Origin: Streptomyces cinnamoneus
GTDB taxonomy: Bacteria > Actinomycetota > Actinomycetes > Streptomycetales > Streptomycetaceae
Direction: 5' to 3'
Assembly: GCF_014650495.1 (NCBI RefSeq)
Contig: NZ_BMVB01000022.1
Location: 1-64,000, forward strand
DNA: 64,000 nucleotides
Shown here in pieces: positions 51,987 through 60,284 of the stretch. Made by a program: the position numbers and the translations under genes. The notes below the pieces were generated by a model, which did no database searches, was not told the origin of the DNA, and was given only the letters and a program-made list of their open reading frames with translations. Positions within the stretch are counted from its first letter, which is position 1, and the number at the start of each line of letters is the position of its first letter.

Positions 51987-53329
51987 GGAGGCGGGGGCAC
52001 GGCCGGGGTGGCCGGGGTCTCCTCCGGGGGTGTGTCCGGGCGGGTGCGGGCCGCGTTCTCCTTCGCGTATGCGTGGAGGTAGCCGACGACCGTGTTGGTC
52101 ACCGCCACGAGCGGCACCGCGACCACCGCGCCGCCGATGCCGGCGACCATCGAGCCGGCGGCCACCGCGAGCACCACGGCCAGCGGGTGGACGCGCACGG
52201 CACGGCCCAGGATGAAGGGCTGCAGGACGTGGCCCTCGATCTGCTGCACCGCGAGCACCACGATCAGCACCATCGCCGCCGTGAACACGTCCCGCGTCAC
52301 CAGCGCCACGACGACCGCCAGCGCGCCGGAGACCACCGCACCGACCAGCGGGATGAAGGCGAACAGGAAGATGAAGACGGCCAGCGGCACGGCCATGGGC
52401 ACGTCGAGGAAGAACAGCCCGATGCCGATGAAGATCGCGTCGATGAGGGCCACTATCACCGTGCCCCGCACGTACGCCGTCAGCGTCGTCCAGGCGCGCG
52501 GGCCCGCGCCCGCCACGCCCTGGCGGGCCGCGACCGGCACCAGCCTGAGCAGCCACTGCCAGATGCGGGGGCCGTCGTAGAGCAGGAAGAGCGTGCTGAA
52601 CATCGCGAGCAGGATGCCCGTCAGCACCTCGATGATCACCTGGACGCCCTCTATGCCGGCGGTGGTGATGTCCTTGGTGTTGGTGCCGATCGCCTCGCTG
52701 AGCTTGTCGGCGATGTTGTTGATCTGGTCCTCGGTGACGTGGAACGGGCTGTTGAGCAGCCAGCGCTTCAGCTCCGAGATGCCGTGCTGGACCTGCTTGG
52801 ACAGGTCGTCGAGGTTCTCCGTGACCTGCCACACCACGAACCAGCCGACCAGGCCCATGACGACGAAGCCGGAGACGAAGGTCATGGCCGTGGCGACGCC
52901 ACGCGGCACGCCGCGTCGCTTCAGCCAGCCGACCGTCGGCTGCAGCAGGGCGGTGATGAGCAGGCCGGCGACGAAGGCCAGCACCACCAGCCGCACGGCG
53001 CTGATCACCCGCATCAGCACCCACAGGGTGCCGGCCAGCACCAGCAGCCGCCAGCTGACCTCGGCCGCGACGCGCATCCCCCAGGGGACGGCGGCGACCG
53101 GGTCCTGCCGCGCGGCTGCGCCACCGGGCGGTGGGGTGACGGTCTCGGGTGCGGGCACGGCGGCCGGAGCCGGGTCGGGCGCGGGGACGTGCGGACGTGT
53201 GGGCGTGGGCTCGGGCACGGGTCTGGACCCGCTCTCCGGCTCCGCACCCGCCTTGCGGGCGTCGAGCCGGTCGGCGAGCCGTATCAGCCCCTTGCCGAGG
53301 CCGCCGACCCATTGTGGCAATCTGGACAT
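51980..53329 (-). CDS. AI-2E family transporter (UPF0118)
   Basis: This is a 449-residue membrane protein of the PerM/AI-2E family with about eight helices. An N-terminal Pro/Ala-rich cytoplasmic stretch (30-85) is followed by the first helices (LLVLAGTLWVLMRVISAVRL, then VVLAFVAGLLITALLQP), a long extracytoplasmic loop (NLDDLSKQVQHGISELKRWL) and the conserved C-terminal helices (VPMAVPLAVFIFLFAFIPLVG, then EGHVLQPFILGRAVRVHP). Members export autoinducer-2-like or other small solutes; the substrate here is unknown. GAGGAAG precedes the ATG. Confidence 0.9.
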   Translation of the reverse strand: MSRLPQWVGGLGKGLIRLADRLDARKAGAEPESGSRPVPEPTPTRPHVPAPDPAPAAVPAPETVTPPPGGAAARQDPVAAVPWGMRVAAEVSWRLLVLAGTLWVLMRVISAVRLVVLAFVAGLLITALLQPTVGWLKRRGVPRGVATAMTFVSGFVVMGLVGWFVVWQVTENLDDLSKQVQHGISELKRWLLNSPFHVTEDQINNIADKLSEAIGTNTKDITTAGIEGVQVIIEVLTGILLAMFSTLFLLYDGPRIWQWLLRLVPVAARQGVAGAGPRAWTTLTAYVRGTVIVALIDAIFIGIGLFFLDVPMAVPLAVFIFLFAFIPLVGAVVSGALAVVVALVTRDVFTAAMVLIVVLAVQQIEGHVLQPFILGRAVRVHPLAVVLAVAAGSMVAGIGGAVVAVPLVAVTNTVVGYLHAYAKENAARTRPDTPPEETPATPAVPPPPA

Positions 53330-53394
53330 TTTTCTTCCTCTACCCCCACTCCCCCGTGACCATCCGCGTCGACGTTACCTGTATCAGGACACGA

Positions 53395-53427
53395 CGAAGC
53401 CCCCGGCCGGTTCGGACGGGGGCTTCG
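53395..53427 (-). terminator. Terminator of the transglycosylase gene
   Basis: CGAAGCCCCCG (53395-53405) pairs perfectly with CGGGGGCTTCG (53417-53427), 11-nt loop. It lies 38 nt after the stop on the minus strand. Confidence 0.75.
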
Positions 53428-53464
53428 ACAGCTGTACGGAGCAATGGAGCTCAGGCGGTACCGC

Positions 53465-54208
53465 CTAGTACCACTGGTTGGCCTGCCAGAACGACCAGGC
53501 GCCACAGGGGCTGCCGTAGCGCTCGTTCATGTAGCTGAGGCCCCACTTGATCTGCGTGGCCGGGTTGGTCCGCCAGTCGGCGCCCGCGGAGGACATCTTG
53601 GTGCCGGGCAGCGCCTGGACCAGGCCGTACGCACCCGAGGAGGGGTTCGTGGCGGTGTAGTCCCAGGTGCTCTCGTTGTTCACGATGTTGCTGAAGCACT
53701 GGAACTGGTCGGAGGGGATCATCTGCCGGGCCATGGCCTTGACCTCGGCGACCGAGTACGAACCCTTGACCGCGAAAGAGGAGGAGTCGCGCGTGGCCGA
53801 ACGGCTGGCGACGTCGTCTTCCTTCTCGCGCTCCTTGGCCTTGTCCTCGGCCTCCTTCTTCTTGGCCTCGGCCTCCGCGGCTTCCTTCTTCGCGGTGGCG
53901 TCCTCGGCAGCCTGCTTGCGCGCAGACTCCTCGGCGTCCTTCTTCGCGGCGGCGTCGGCGGCCTGGGCCTGCGTGTCGGCCTGCTGCGTGAGGGAAGCGG
54001 TCTGGGCCTGGACGTTCTGTCCTGCGGGGATGTCCGCGAGAAGCGTCGCGTCGGCAGCGGTTGCCTCGACCCGGTCGGTCGTGGCCTGCTCGTTGCCCGC
54101 AGCGACACCCACGACGGCGCCTACGGTGGTGACCGCGGTGGCAGAAGCCACGGCGAATCCCCGGACCGAAATCCGGCTCACACGGTTTCCTTCCAGCATC
54201 GCCCGCAT
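53465..54208 (-). CDS. Secreted lytic transglycosylase-like protein
   Basis: This is a 247-residue exported protein. A signal segment (RGFAVASATAVTTVGAVVGV) is followed by a Thr/Gln/Ala stretch and a highly charged Lys/Glu/Ala helix of about 60 residues that should form a coiled coil or wall-spanning rod. The C-terminal soluble transglycosylase-like domain has FQCFSNIVNNESTWDYTATN with the catalytic Glu, SSGAYGLVQALPGTKM, and NPATQIKWGLSYMNERYGSP. It would cleave peptidoglycan glycan strands. I chose ATG 54208 (GAGG 6 nt upstream). The leader contains a folded RNA element. Confidence 0.9.
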   Translation of the reverse strand: MRAMLEGNRVSRISVRGFAVASATAVTTVGAVVGVAAGNEQATTDRVEATAADATLLADIPAGQNVQAQTASLTQQADTQAQAADAAAKKDAEESARKQAAEDATAKKEAAEAEAKKKEAEDKAKEREKEDDVASRSATRDSSSFAVKGSYSVAEVKAMARQMIPSDQFQCFSNIVNNESTWDYTATNPSSGAYGLVQALPGTKMSSAGADWRTNPATQIKWGLSYMNERYGSPCGAWSFWQANQWY

Positions 54209-54342
54209 AGGTGACCTCGCGGACGCGATCGTGCCCCTGGCACTGGCCTCCGATTGCACCGGCCCGCGAACGGACCGGCCGGTCACTGGAGGCACTGACC
54301 CGGTGGGCCCTCCCGCGAAGGAGGTCCGCATGTGCTCGGGCG

Positions 54343-54410
54343 GCATACGGCGACGCTGTTCAGTTTTGCTGGTGAAGCACCGCCCCCAGAGGGGCTCATG
54401 TGCCGTATGC
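54343..54410 (-). ncRNA. Structured 5' leader element before the transglycosylase gene
   Basis: On the minus strand GCATACGGC (from 54410) pairs with GCCGTATGC (ending at 54343), a 9-bp closing stem. Inside are two hairpins: GCCCC-TCTG-GGGGC (54395-54382 region) and GGTG-CTT-CACC (54381-54371), and a single-stranded AGCAAAACTGAACAG. This is a three-way-junction shape about 135 nt before the start codon. It does not show the bases I associate with the c-di-AMP riboswitch that precedes other Streptomyces wall-lysis genes. It is a candidate cis-regulatory RNA. Confidence 0.4.
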
Positions 54411-54594
54411 GGGGCCTGACAGGATGCAGACTCTGCCCGAACGCCAGGCTCCGAGGCAATTCCCGGTCACGTGTGAAAGCTCACAGTCCGTTTAGTCCTG
54501 CACGTTCACGGAAACGTCGGCACGGCACGGCGGCGCGCGGCTAAGCTCCTTGGCTTTGCCGCGCGCCGCCCCGTCACGTAACGGCCGGGAACCC
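54411..54594. other. Promoter region of the transglycosylase gene and phoH tail
   Basis: This gap contains TGTGAAAGCTCACA (54472-54485), an inverted repeat that also reads GTG-N6-CAC, like the Streptomyces Crp consensus as I recall it. A TTTAG/TTCACG AT-richer patch follows. Nothing coding is seen. Confidence 0.3.
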
Positions 54595-55914
54595 TCAGAT
54601 GCGGCCGTCCTCCAGCATTTCGGTCACCAGCGCCGCAATGGGCGAACGCTCGGAACGCGTGAGCGTGACGTGCGAGAAGAGGGGGTGGCCCTTGAGCCGC
54701 TCCACGACCGCGACCACGCCGTCGTACCGCCCGACGCGCAGATTGTCCCGCTGTGCCACGTCATGGGTGAGCACCACCCGGGAGTTGGCGCCGATCCGCG
54801 ACAACACCGTGAGCAGGACGTTCCGCTCCAGCGACTGCGCCTCGTCGACGATGACGAACGCGTCGTGCAGCGACCGGCCGCGGATGTGGGTCAGCGGCAG
54901 GACCTCCAGCATGCCGCGGCCCACGACCTCCTCGATGACCTCGGCGGTGGTCACCGCGGACAGCGTGTCGAAGACCGCCTGGGCCCACGGGCTCATCTTC
55001 TCGGCCTCGCTGCCGGGCAGGTAGCCCAACTCCTGGCCGCCCACGGCGTACAGCGGCCGGAAGACCATCACCTTGCGGTGCTGCCGGCGCTCCAGCACGG
55101 CCTCCAGGCCGGCGCACAGCGCCAGCGCCGACTTGCCCGTGCCGGCACGGCCGCCCATCGAGACGATGCCGATGTCGGGGTCCAGCAGCAGGTCCAGCGC
55201 CACGCGCTGTTCGGCGCTGCGCCCGTGGATGCCGAACGCCTCGCGGTCGCCGCGCACCAGCCGCACCGAGCCGTCCGCCGCCATCCGGCCCAGGGCCTTG
55301 CCGCGCTCGGACTGCAGCACCAGGCCGGTGTGCACGGGGAGTTCGGCGGCGGCGGGAACGTACACGCGCTCGGCCGCGTACAGTTCGTCCACCTGCTCGG
55401 CGGTGACGGTGAGCTCCGCCATGCCCGTCCAGCCGGAGTCGGTGATGGCCCACTCGGCGCGGTACTCCTCGGCCAGCAGTCCGACGGCCGACGCCTTGAT
55501 CCGCAGCGGCAGGTCCTTGGAGACGACGGTGACGTCGTACCCCTCGGCCTGGAGGTTGCGGGCGACCGCGAGGATGCGCGAGTCGTTGTCACCGAGGCGG
55601 AAGCCGGCGGGCAGTATGCCCGGGTCCGAGTGGTTCAGCTCCACCCTGATCGTGCCGCCGAGCTCGCCGATCGGGAGCGGGGCATCGAGCCGGCCGAACT
55701 GCACCCGGTACTCGTCCAGCAGGCGCAGCGCCTTGCGGGCGAAGTAGCCGAGCTCGGGGTGGTGCCGCTTGGCCTCCAACTCCGTGACCACCACTACGGG
55801 CAGCACGACCTCGTGCTCCTCGAAGCGGGACATGGCTCCTGGATCGGCCAGCAGGACGCTGGTGTCGAGGACATAGGTGCGCCGGTCGCCATCACGGCGC
55901 TGCTTGCTGGTCAC
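54595..55914 (-). CDS. PIN and PhoH domain ATPase/ribonuclease-like protein
   Basis: This is a 439-residue protein with an N-terminal PIN nuclease-like domain (TYVLDTSVLLADPGAMSRFE, with the Asp in VLDT; later GDNDSRILAVARNL) and a C-terminal PhoH ATPase with Walker A GGRAGTGKSALALCAG and Walker B region AFVIVDEAQSL. PhoH2/YlaK-type proteins unwind and cut RNA in mycobacteria. I start at GTG 55914 (the preceding codon is also GTG). It is monocistronic; upstream lies the uppS-derived array. Confidence 0.92.
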   Translation of the reverse strand: MTSKQRRDGDRRTYVLDTSVLLADPGAMSRFEEHEVVLPVVVVTELEAKRHHPELGYFARKALRLLDEYRVQFGRLDAPLPIGELGGTIRVELNHSDPGILPAGFRLGDNDSRILAVARNLQAEGYDVTVVSKDLPLRIKASAVGLLAEEYRAEWAITDSGWTGMAELTVTAEQVDELYAAERVYVPAAAELPVHTGLVLQSERGKALGRMAADGSVRLVRGDREAFGIHGRSAEQRVALDLLLDPDIGIVSMGGRAGTGKSALALCAGLEAVLERRQHRKVMVFRPLYAVGGQELGYLPGSEAEKMSPWAQAVFDTLSAVTTAEVIEEVVGRGMLEVLPLTHIRGRSLHDAFVIVDEAQSLERNVLLTVLSRIGANSRVVLTHDVAQRDNLRVGRYDGVVAVVERLKGHPLFSHVTLTRSERSPIAALVTEMLEDGRI

Positions 55915-56281
55915 CACGGGTGGACGAACCCCCTCGTGCAGAGGTAAGGGCGCACCGCCGTTGTGAGGAACGGGGGTGCGGGGAACGGGCCGGGTCCTGG
56001 CCCTTCCAGGGTGACCGGTCGACCGGCCCGCCGCGGCGGCCGTGCGGGCCCCCGGGTCCGCTCGGTCCGTCCGGTCGTCGTCCTGGTGCAAAGGGCCTCC
56101 CGGGCGGGCGGCCCCATGCCGCCCGCTGGCAGAGCGACGGTCCCAGTTCCGACCGTCGGCCTGCAGGGGATATTCCCGCTGGACCGCTTGCCCATGCAAC
56201 GGCATATGCGACGAGCAGGTGAACGATTGTTCCACCGTTGCTCGTACTGCCGAACCCGTCCTCGCCCGGACGGGCGTTCCG
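55915..56281. other. Region between phoH-type gene and the uppS array
   Basis: This 367-bp stretch is the promoter/leader region of the PhoH gene. It is GC-rich with many short inverted repeats, and has one less GC-rich patch around 56175-56235 (AACGGCATATGCGACG) where a promoter might lie. No gene is supported on either strand. Confidence 0.45.
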
Positions 56282-56672
56282 TCAGTTCCCGTACCGCCGG
56301 TGGCGCGCCGCATAGTCGCGCAGCGCCCGCAGCCCCTGCCTTACGGGGGACGCCCCCCGCACCCCCAGCCAGGAACGCCCTCGTGCGCGGCCCGTCAGTT
56401 CCCGTACCGCCGATGGCGCGCCGCATAGTCGCGCAGCGCCCGCAGCCCCTGCCTTACGGGGGACGACCCCCGCACCCCCAGCCGGAAGGCCCCCGCGCGC
56501 GACCCCGTCAGTTCCCGTACCGCCGATGGCGCGCCGCATAGTCGCGCAGCGCCCGCAGCCCCTGCCTTACGGGGGACGACCCCCGCACCCCCAGCCAGGA
56601 ACGCCCTCGTGCGCGACCCCGTCAGTTCCCGTACCGCCGATGGCGCGCCGCATAGTCGCGCAGCGCCCGCAG
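56282..56672 (-). repeat. Tandem array of about 113 bp units made from the end of the cis-prenyltransferase gene
   Basis: Units begin at 56282, 56395, 56508 and 56622 (spacing 113, 113, 114). Each starts with TCAGTTCCCGTACCGCC, the reverse of the prenyltransferase's last codons and stop, and continues for 51 bp of gene-end sequence; the first three add about 62 bp including a GGGGG-ACGA-CCCCC hairpin (for example 56570-56585). The fourth is the real gene end. Units differ at a few positions, most in the GGAAGGCCCC/AGGAACGCCC segment. Confidence 0.92.
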
Positions 56673-57383
56673 GAAGTCCACCTTGCGGAACGCGGGCCAG
56701 AAGACCTCGCAGAAGTAGTACTCGGAGTGCGCGCTCTGCCAGAGCATGAACCCGGACAGCCGCTGCTCGCCGCTCGTGCGGATGATGAGGTCCGGGTCGG
56801 GCTGGCCGCGCGTGTAGAGGTGCTTGGTGATGTGGTCGATGTCGACCTTCTCCGCCAGCTCCTCGAAGGAATCGCCGTGGTCCGCGGCCTCCAGGACCAG
56901 GGAGCGCACGGCGTCGACGATCTCCTGACGGCCGCCGTAGCCCACGGCGACGTTGACGAGTATGCCGTCGACGTCGAGCGTGGCCTGCTCGGCTTCCTTC
57001 AGGACGGTCTGGGTCCGGCCGGGCAGCAGGTCGAGCGTGCCGACGTGGTGGACGCGCCAGCGGCCGTCGGCGGCCAGGTCGCGCACCGTGTTCTCGATGA
57101 TGGTGAGCAGCGGGCCGAGCTGGTCCGCCGGGCGGTCCAGGTTGTCCGTGGACAGCATCCAGAGCGTGACGACCTCGACGTCGGTCTCGGCGCACCAGCC
57201 GAGGAGCTCGGAGATCTTGTCGGCGCCGGCCTGATGGCCCTGCTCCAGCGTGCGGCCGTCGGCACGGGCCCAGCGGCGATTGCCGTCGAGGATGACGCCG
57301 ATGTGCTTGGGCACCTGGGCATGGTCGAGGCGGCCTTCCACCCGGCGTGCGTAGAGCCTGTACACCAGGTCGCGCAACTTCAC
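56622..57383 (-). CDS. uppS: cis-prenyltransferase (isoprenyl transferase, UppS family)
   Basis: This is a 253-residue cis-prenyl diphosphate synthase. The catalytic Asp33 is in HIGVILDGNRRWARADG; AGADKISELLGWCAETDVEV, TLWMLSTDNL and DPDLIIRTSGEQRLSGFMLW are the other conserved regions, with SEYYFCEVFWPAFRKVDF near the end. It makes undecaprenyl diphosphate for wall synthesis or, as in some actinobacteria with two paralogues, a shorter Z-polyprenyl diphosphate; the size does not decide. I start at GTG 57383 (GGAAGA upstream). Its 3' end is the source of the array at 56282-56621. Confidence 0.94.
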   Translation of the reverse strand: MKLRDLVYRLYARRVEGRLDHAQVPKHIGVILDGNRRWARADGRTLEQGHQAGADKISELLGWCAETDVEVVTLWMLSTDNLDRPADQLGPLLTIIENTVRDLAADGRWRVHHVGTLDLLPGRTQTVLKEAEQATLDVDGILVNVAVGYGGRQEIVDAVRSLVLEAADHGDSFEELAEKVDIDHITKHLYTRGQPDPDLIIRTSGEQRLSGFMLWQSAHSEYYFCEVFWPAFRKVDFLRALRDYAARHRRYGN

Positions 57384-57493
57384 TCTTCCTGCCCCTCCAT
57401 GCCTCGGCGGTCGCCCCGAAGGCGCCACACTACTGCCAGCGTGTCGCGAGGACCCAACTCGGCCTGTCACAGGAGCGTGATAGGCAGAAGCAC

Positions 57494-58537
57494 ATGACCG
57501 ATCCTTCGCTCTACCGCGCGGCCGGGACGCGCTACGACTCCATGGAGTACCGGCGTACGGGCCGCAGCGGGCTCAAGCTGCCCGCCATCTCCCTGGGACT
57601 GTGGCACAACTTCGGCGACGACCGCACCCTCGACTCGCAGCGGGCCATCCTGCGCAGGGCCTTCGACTTGGGGGTCACCCACTTCGACCTGGCCAACAAC
57701 TACGGCCCGCCGCCCGGTTCCGCCGAACTGAACCTCGGCAAGCTGATGGCCCAGGATTTCCGTCCCTACCGGGACGAAATCATCCTTTCGACCAAGGCCG
57801 GCTACCTGATGCACCCCGGCCCGTACGGCGAATGGGGCTCGCGGAAGTACCTGCTGTCGTCCCTCGACGCCTCGCTTGCCCGGATGGGCGTCGACTATGT
57901 CGACATCTTCTATTCGCACCGTTTCGACCCGCACACGCCGCTGGAGGAGACGATGGGCGCCCTGGCGTCCGCCGTCCAGCAGGGCAAGGCGCTGTACGCG
58001 GGCGTGTCGTCGTACAGCTCCGAGCAGACCCGGGAGGCCGCGCGCCTGCTGCGGGAGATGGGCGTGCCCGCGCTCATCCACCAGCCGTCCTACTCGATGA
58101 TCAACCGCTGGACCGAGGACGACGCGCTGCTGGACACCCTGGAGGACGAGGGCATGGGCTGCATCGCCTTCGCGCCGCTCGCGCAGGGGATGCTCACCGA
58201 CAAGTACCTCCACGGCATCCCGGAGGGCTCCCGGGCCTCCCGGGGGACGTCGCTGGACCCGGCGCTGCTGACCGAGGAGGTCGTCGGCCGGCTGCGCGGG
58301 CTGAACGAGATCGCACAGCGCCGGGGCCAGTCGCTGGCGCAGCTGGCGCTGAGCTGGGTGCTGCGGGACGAGCGCATGACGTCGGCGCTGATCGGCGCCT
58401 CCAGCGTGGCACAGCTGGAGGCCAACGTCGCCGCGCTGGGCGCGCCGCCGCTGGAGAAGGCGGAGCTGGCCGAAATCGATGCCCTGGCGATCAGCACGGA
58501 GGGCGTCAACATCTGGGCCCGGCGGGGAGATTCCTAG
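57494..58537 (+). CDS. mgrA: Aldo-keto reductase, L-glyceraldehyde-3-phosphate reductase type
   Basis: This is a 347-residue NADPH-dependent aldo-keto reductase with a TIM barrel. The YRRTGRSGLKLPAISLGLWH start, the catalytic region THFDLANNYGPPPGSAELNL (Asp and Tyr), IILSTKAGYLMHPGPYGEWG (Lys) and VDIFYSHRFDPHTPLEET (His) follow the YghZ/MgrA subfamily, which detoxifies L-glyceraldehyde 3-phosphate. The C-terminal IGASSVAQLEANVAAL binds the NADPH phosphate. It is divergent from the cis-prenyltransferase and ends at a hairpin. Confidence 0.9.
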   Translation: MTDPSLYRAAGTRYDSMEYRRTGRSGLKLPAISLGLWHNFGDDRTLDSQRAILRRAFDLGVTHFDLANNYGPPPGSAELNLGKLMAQDFRPYRDEIILSTKAGYLMHPGPYGEWGSRKYLLSSLDASLARMGVDYVDIFYSHRFDPHTPLEETMGALASAVQQGKALYAGVSSYSSEQTREAARLLREMGVPALIHQPSYSMINRWTEDDALLDTLEDEGMGCIAFAPLAQGMLTDKYLHGIPEGSRASRGTSLDPALLTEEVVGRLRGLNEIAQRRGQSLAQLALSWVLRDERMTSALIGASSVAQLEANVAALGAPPLEKAELAEIDALAISTEGVNIWARRGDS

Positions 58538-58637
58538 ATCAACTCAAGGCCGGCACGGGCCGGGCCCGGCGTGTCTTCACGATCAACTCGCGATCCCCGC
58601 ACGCTTCGACACGGAGCGTGACAAGGGGGAAAGAAAA

Positions 58638-58672
58638 CGGGCCGGTCCGTGGGGGGGATACGGACCGGCCCG
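58638..58672 (+). terminator. Terminator after the aldo-keto reductase
   Basis: CGGGCCGGTCCGT (58638-58650) pairs perfectly with ACGGACCGGCCCG (58660-58672); 9-nt G-rich loop, followed by a run of G. Confidence 0.8.
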
Positions 58673-58975
58673 AGGGGGGGTTTCCACCATAACCGGTCCG
58701 GGGCCGTGCTTCATGCATCGGTGAGGGTGACAATGCGTGGCGCGCTGACTTGTGGCCATTGAATTGATCTTGAACGGCACGGTGCGCAGGGCGGCTTCGA
58801 GGTCCGCGGAACCCTTCAATGCTGGGCCCACAGCGGAGAACCAGCCATTCCGATCTTGAACGGAATGATCCCTACCGGGCTCTCTGGAAACGTCTTGCAA
58901 AGTCATCATCGGCTTGACGTGATTCCCGACGTCATGGACGTCACATGTGCGTCGATCAGTGACGCTCCGAAGCGA
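58673..58975. other. Lower-GC intergenic region before the MFS gene end
   Basis: This 303-bp stretch is less GC-rich than its surroundings. It contains a repeated GATCTTGAACGG (58766-58777 and 58852-58863) and an inverted repeat CATTCCG-N8-CGGAATG (58846-58867). A 108-codon open frame on the minus strand has no ribosome site and loses codon bias, so I do not call a gene. It could be the trace of an old insertion. Confidence 0.4.
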
Positions 58976-60163
58976 TCATGCCCGTATCGCCTGCTTTTCC
59001 TGCGTTTCATCCCTTATGCGGCGTGAGCGACCGCGCAACGGAAGGTCGGGGAGCAGGGTGGCGACACCCGCCACCGCCATGACGGCCCCGAGCCAGAGCG
59101 GTGAGCGGAGGCCGAACCGGTCGATGGTCAGACCGCCGAGCGAGGAGCCGATGATGATGCCGAGGGTGATGAAGGACGAGTGAATGGTGTTGACCAGCGG
59201 CCGGGCGTTGCCGGTCCGCTGGACGCGCGTGACCATGACCGGATTCATGGTCACGCCGACCAGACCGATGCCCAACATGAACACCACGGCCGGCGTGGCG
59301 CGATGGGCCAACAGGGCGAATCCGGCGAGGAACAGGACGTTCAGCACCAGACCGCACAGAAGTACGGGCACGGCGTACCGGTCGGCGAGCCGCCCGACGA
59401 CGTAGTTGCCGATCACCGTGGCGGCGCCGTAGGCGACGAGCAGCAGGGGGACGGTGCCGGGGGCGAAGCCGGTGACCTCGGTGAGGATCGGGTTGAGGTA
59501 GCTGAACGCGCAGAAGGTCGCACCGATGACGCAGGTGCTGGTGGAGAGCACCCGCCACAGCCGCGGGTTCCGGAAGACGCCCAGTTCCTGCCGGAGGCCA
59601 CCGCCGCCGTCGGCGTGTTCCAGCGACGGCACCCCGGCGGCGGTGCACAGTGCGGCGACGACCGTCAGGGCGGCGATGGCCCAGAAGGCCGCGCGCCAGC
59701 CCAGATGTTCTCCGATCAGCGTGGAGAGCGGCAGACCCAGCAGGGTGCCGAGCATCAGCCCGTTCAGGACGACGGCGACGGACCTGCCGCGCACTTCCGG
59801 GCGCGTGAGCTGGGCGCAGATCGACAGGGCGACCCCGAAGAACGCCTGTGAGGCGACGCCGGTGACGACGCGGGCCACGACCATGACGGCGTAGTCGGAG
59901 GCGGTGGCGGCGAGGACGTTGCCCGCGAGGAAGATCGCGAACAGCGCCGTCAGGGCCGGCTTCGGGCGCAGCTTCAGCACGGCCACGGTCAGGAACGGCC
60001 CGCCGAAGGCCATGGCCACCGCGAAGGCGGTGATCAGATAGCCGATGTCCGGAATGCCGACGTCCAGGCCGTCGGCCATCTGCGGCATCAGGCCGGCCAC
60101 GACGAACTCGCTGGTCACCATGGCGAACACGCCAAGGGCCAGCACATAGACGGCGCGGGGCAT
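58976..60163 (-). CDS. MFS transporter, DHA1-type drug efflux
   Basis: This is a 395-residue major facilitator with 12 predicted helices. The N-terminal ALGVFAMVTSEFVVAGLMPQ and the motif C-like GLMLGTLLGLPLSTLIGEHL place it in the DHA1 (AraJ/CmlA-like) drug:proton antiporters; VVARVVTGVASQAFFGVALS is the usual third-to-fourth helix region. AAGGAG precedes the ATG by 5 nt. A TetR gene lies just upstream in the same direction, and both genes have the same 18-bp operator, so it is probably de-repressed by the TetR ligand. Confidence 0.92.
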   Translation of the reverse strand: MPRAVYVLALGVFAMVTSEFVVAGLMPQMADGLDVGIPDIGYLITAFAVAMAFGGPFLTVAVLKLRPKPALTALFAIFLAGNVLAATASDYAVMVVARVVTGVASQAFFGVALSICAQLTRPEVRGRSVAVVLNGLMLGTLLGLPLSTLIGEHLGWRAAFWAIAALTVVAALCTAAGVPSLEHADGGGGLRQELGVFRNPRLWRVLSTSTCVIGATFCAFSYLNPILTEVTGFAPGTVPLLLVAYGAATVIGNYVVGRLADRYAVPVLLCGLVLNVLFLAGFALLAHRATPAVVFMLGIGLVGVTMNPVMVTRVQRTGNARPLVNTIHSSFITLGIIIGSSLGGLTIDRFGLRSPLWLGAVMAVAGVATLLPDLPLRGRSRRIRDETQEKQAIRA

Positions 60164-60176
60164 GGATCTCCTTGTT

Positions 60177-60194
60177 TTGTATCGATTGGTTCAA
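60177..60194. promoter_or_regulatory. TetR operator in front of the MFS gene
   Basis: The inverted repeat reads TTGAACCAATCGATACAA on the minus strand, 14 bp before the MFS start. Twelve of 18 positions match the element before tetR, including TTG.ACC and GAT.CAA half-sites. Confidence 0.6.
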
Positions 60195-60284
60195 AACACG
60201 GGCATGGCTGGGCATGAATGGGCGCGGGCGTGGAAGGGCCCCGCGCGCCGGGCCCCTCACGCCCGGGCGCCGGGGTGCGACGGG

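Noticed and set aside
54209..54420. c-di-AMP (ydaO) riboswitch before the transglycosylase gene
   Set aside because: The folded leader lacks the conserved bases I associate with that class, so I only call an unassigned structured element.
56282..56672. CRISPR array
   Set aside because: The units are 113 bp, contiguous and derived from a gene end; there are no unique spacers and no cas genes.
58583..58909. 108-codon gene on the minus strand
   Set aside because: There is no ribosome site, the codon use changes midway, and half of it reads through the aldo-keto reductase terminator hairpin.
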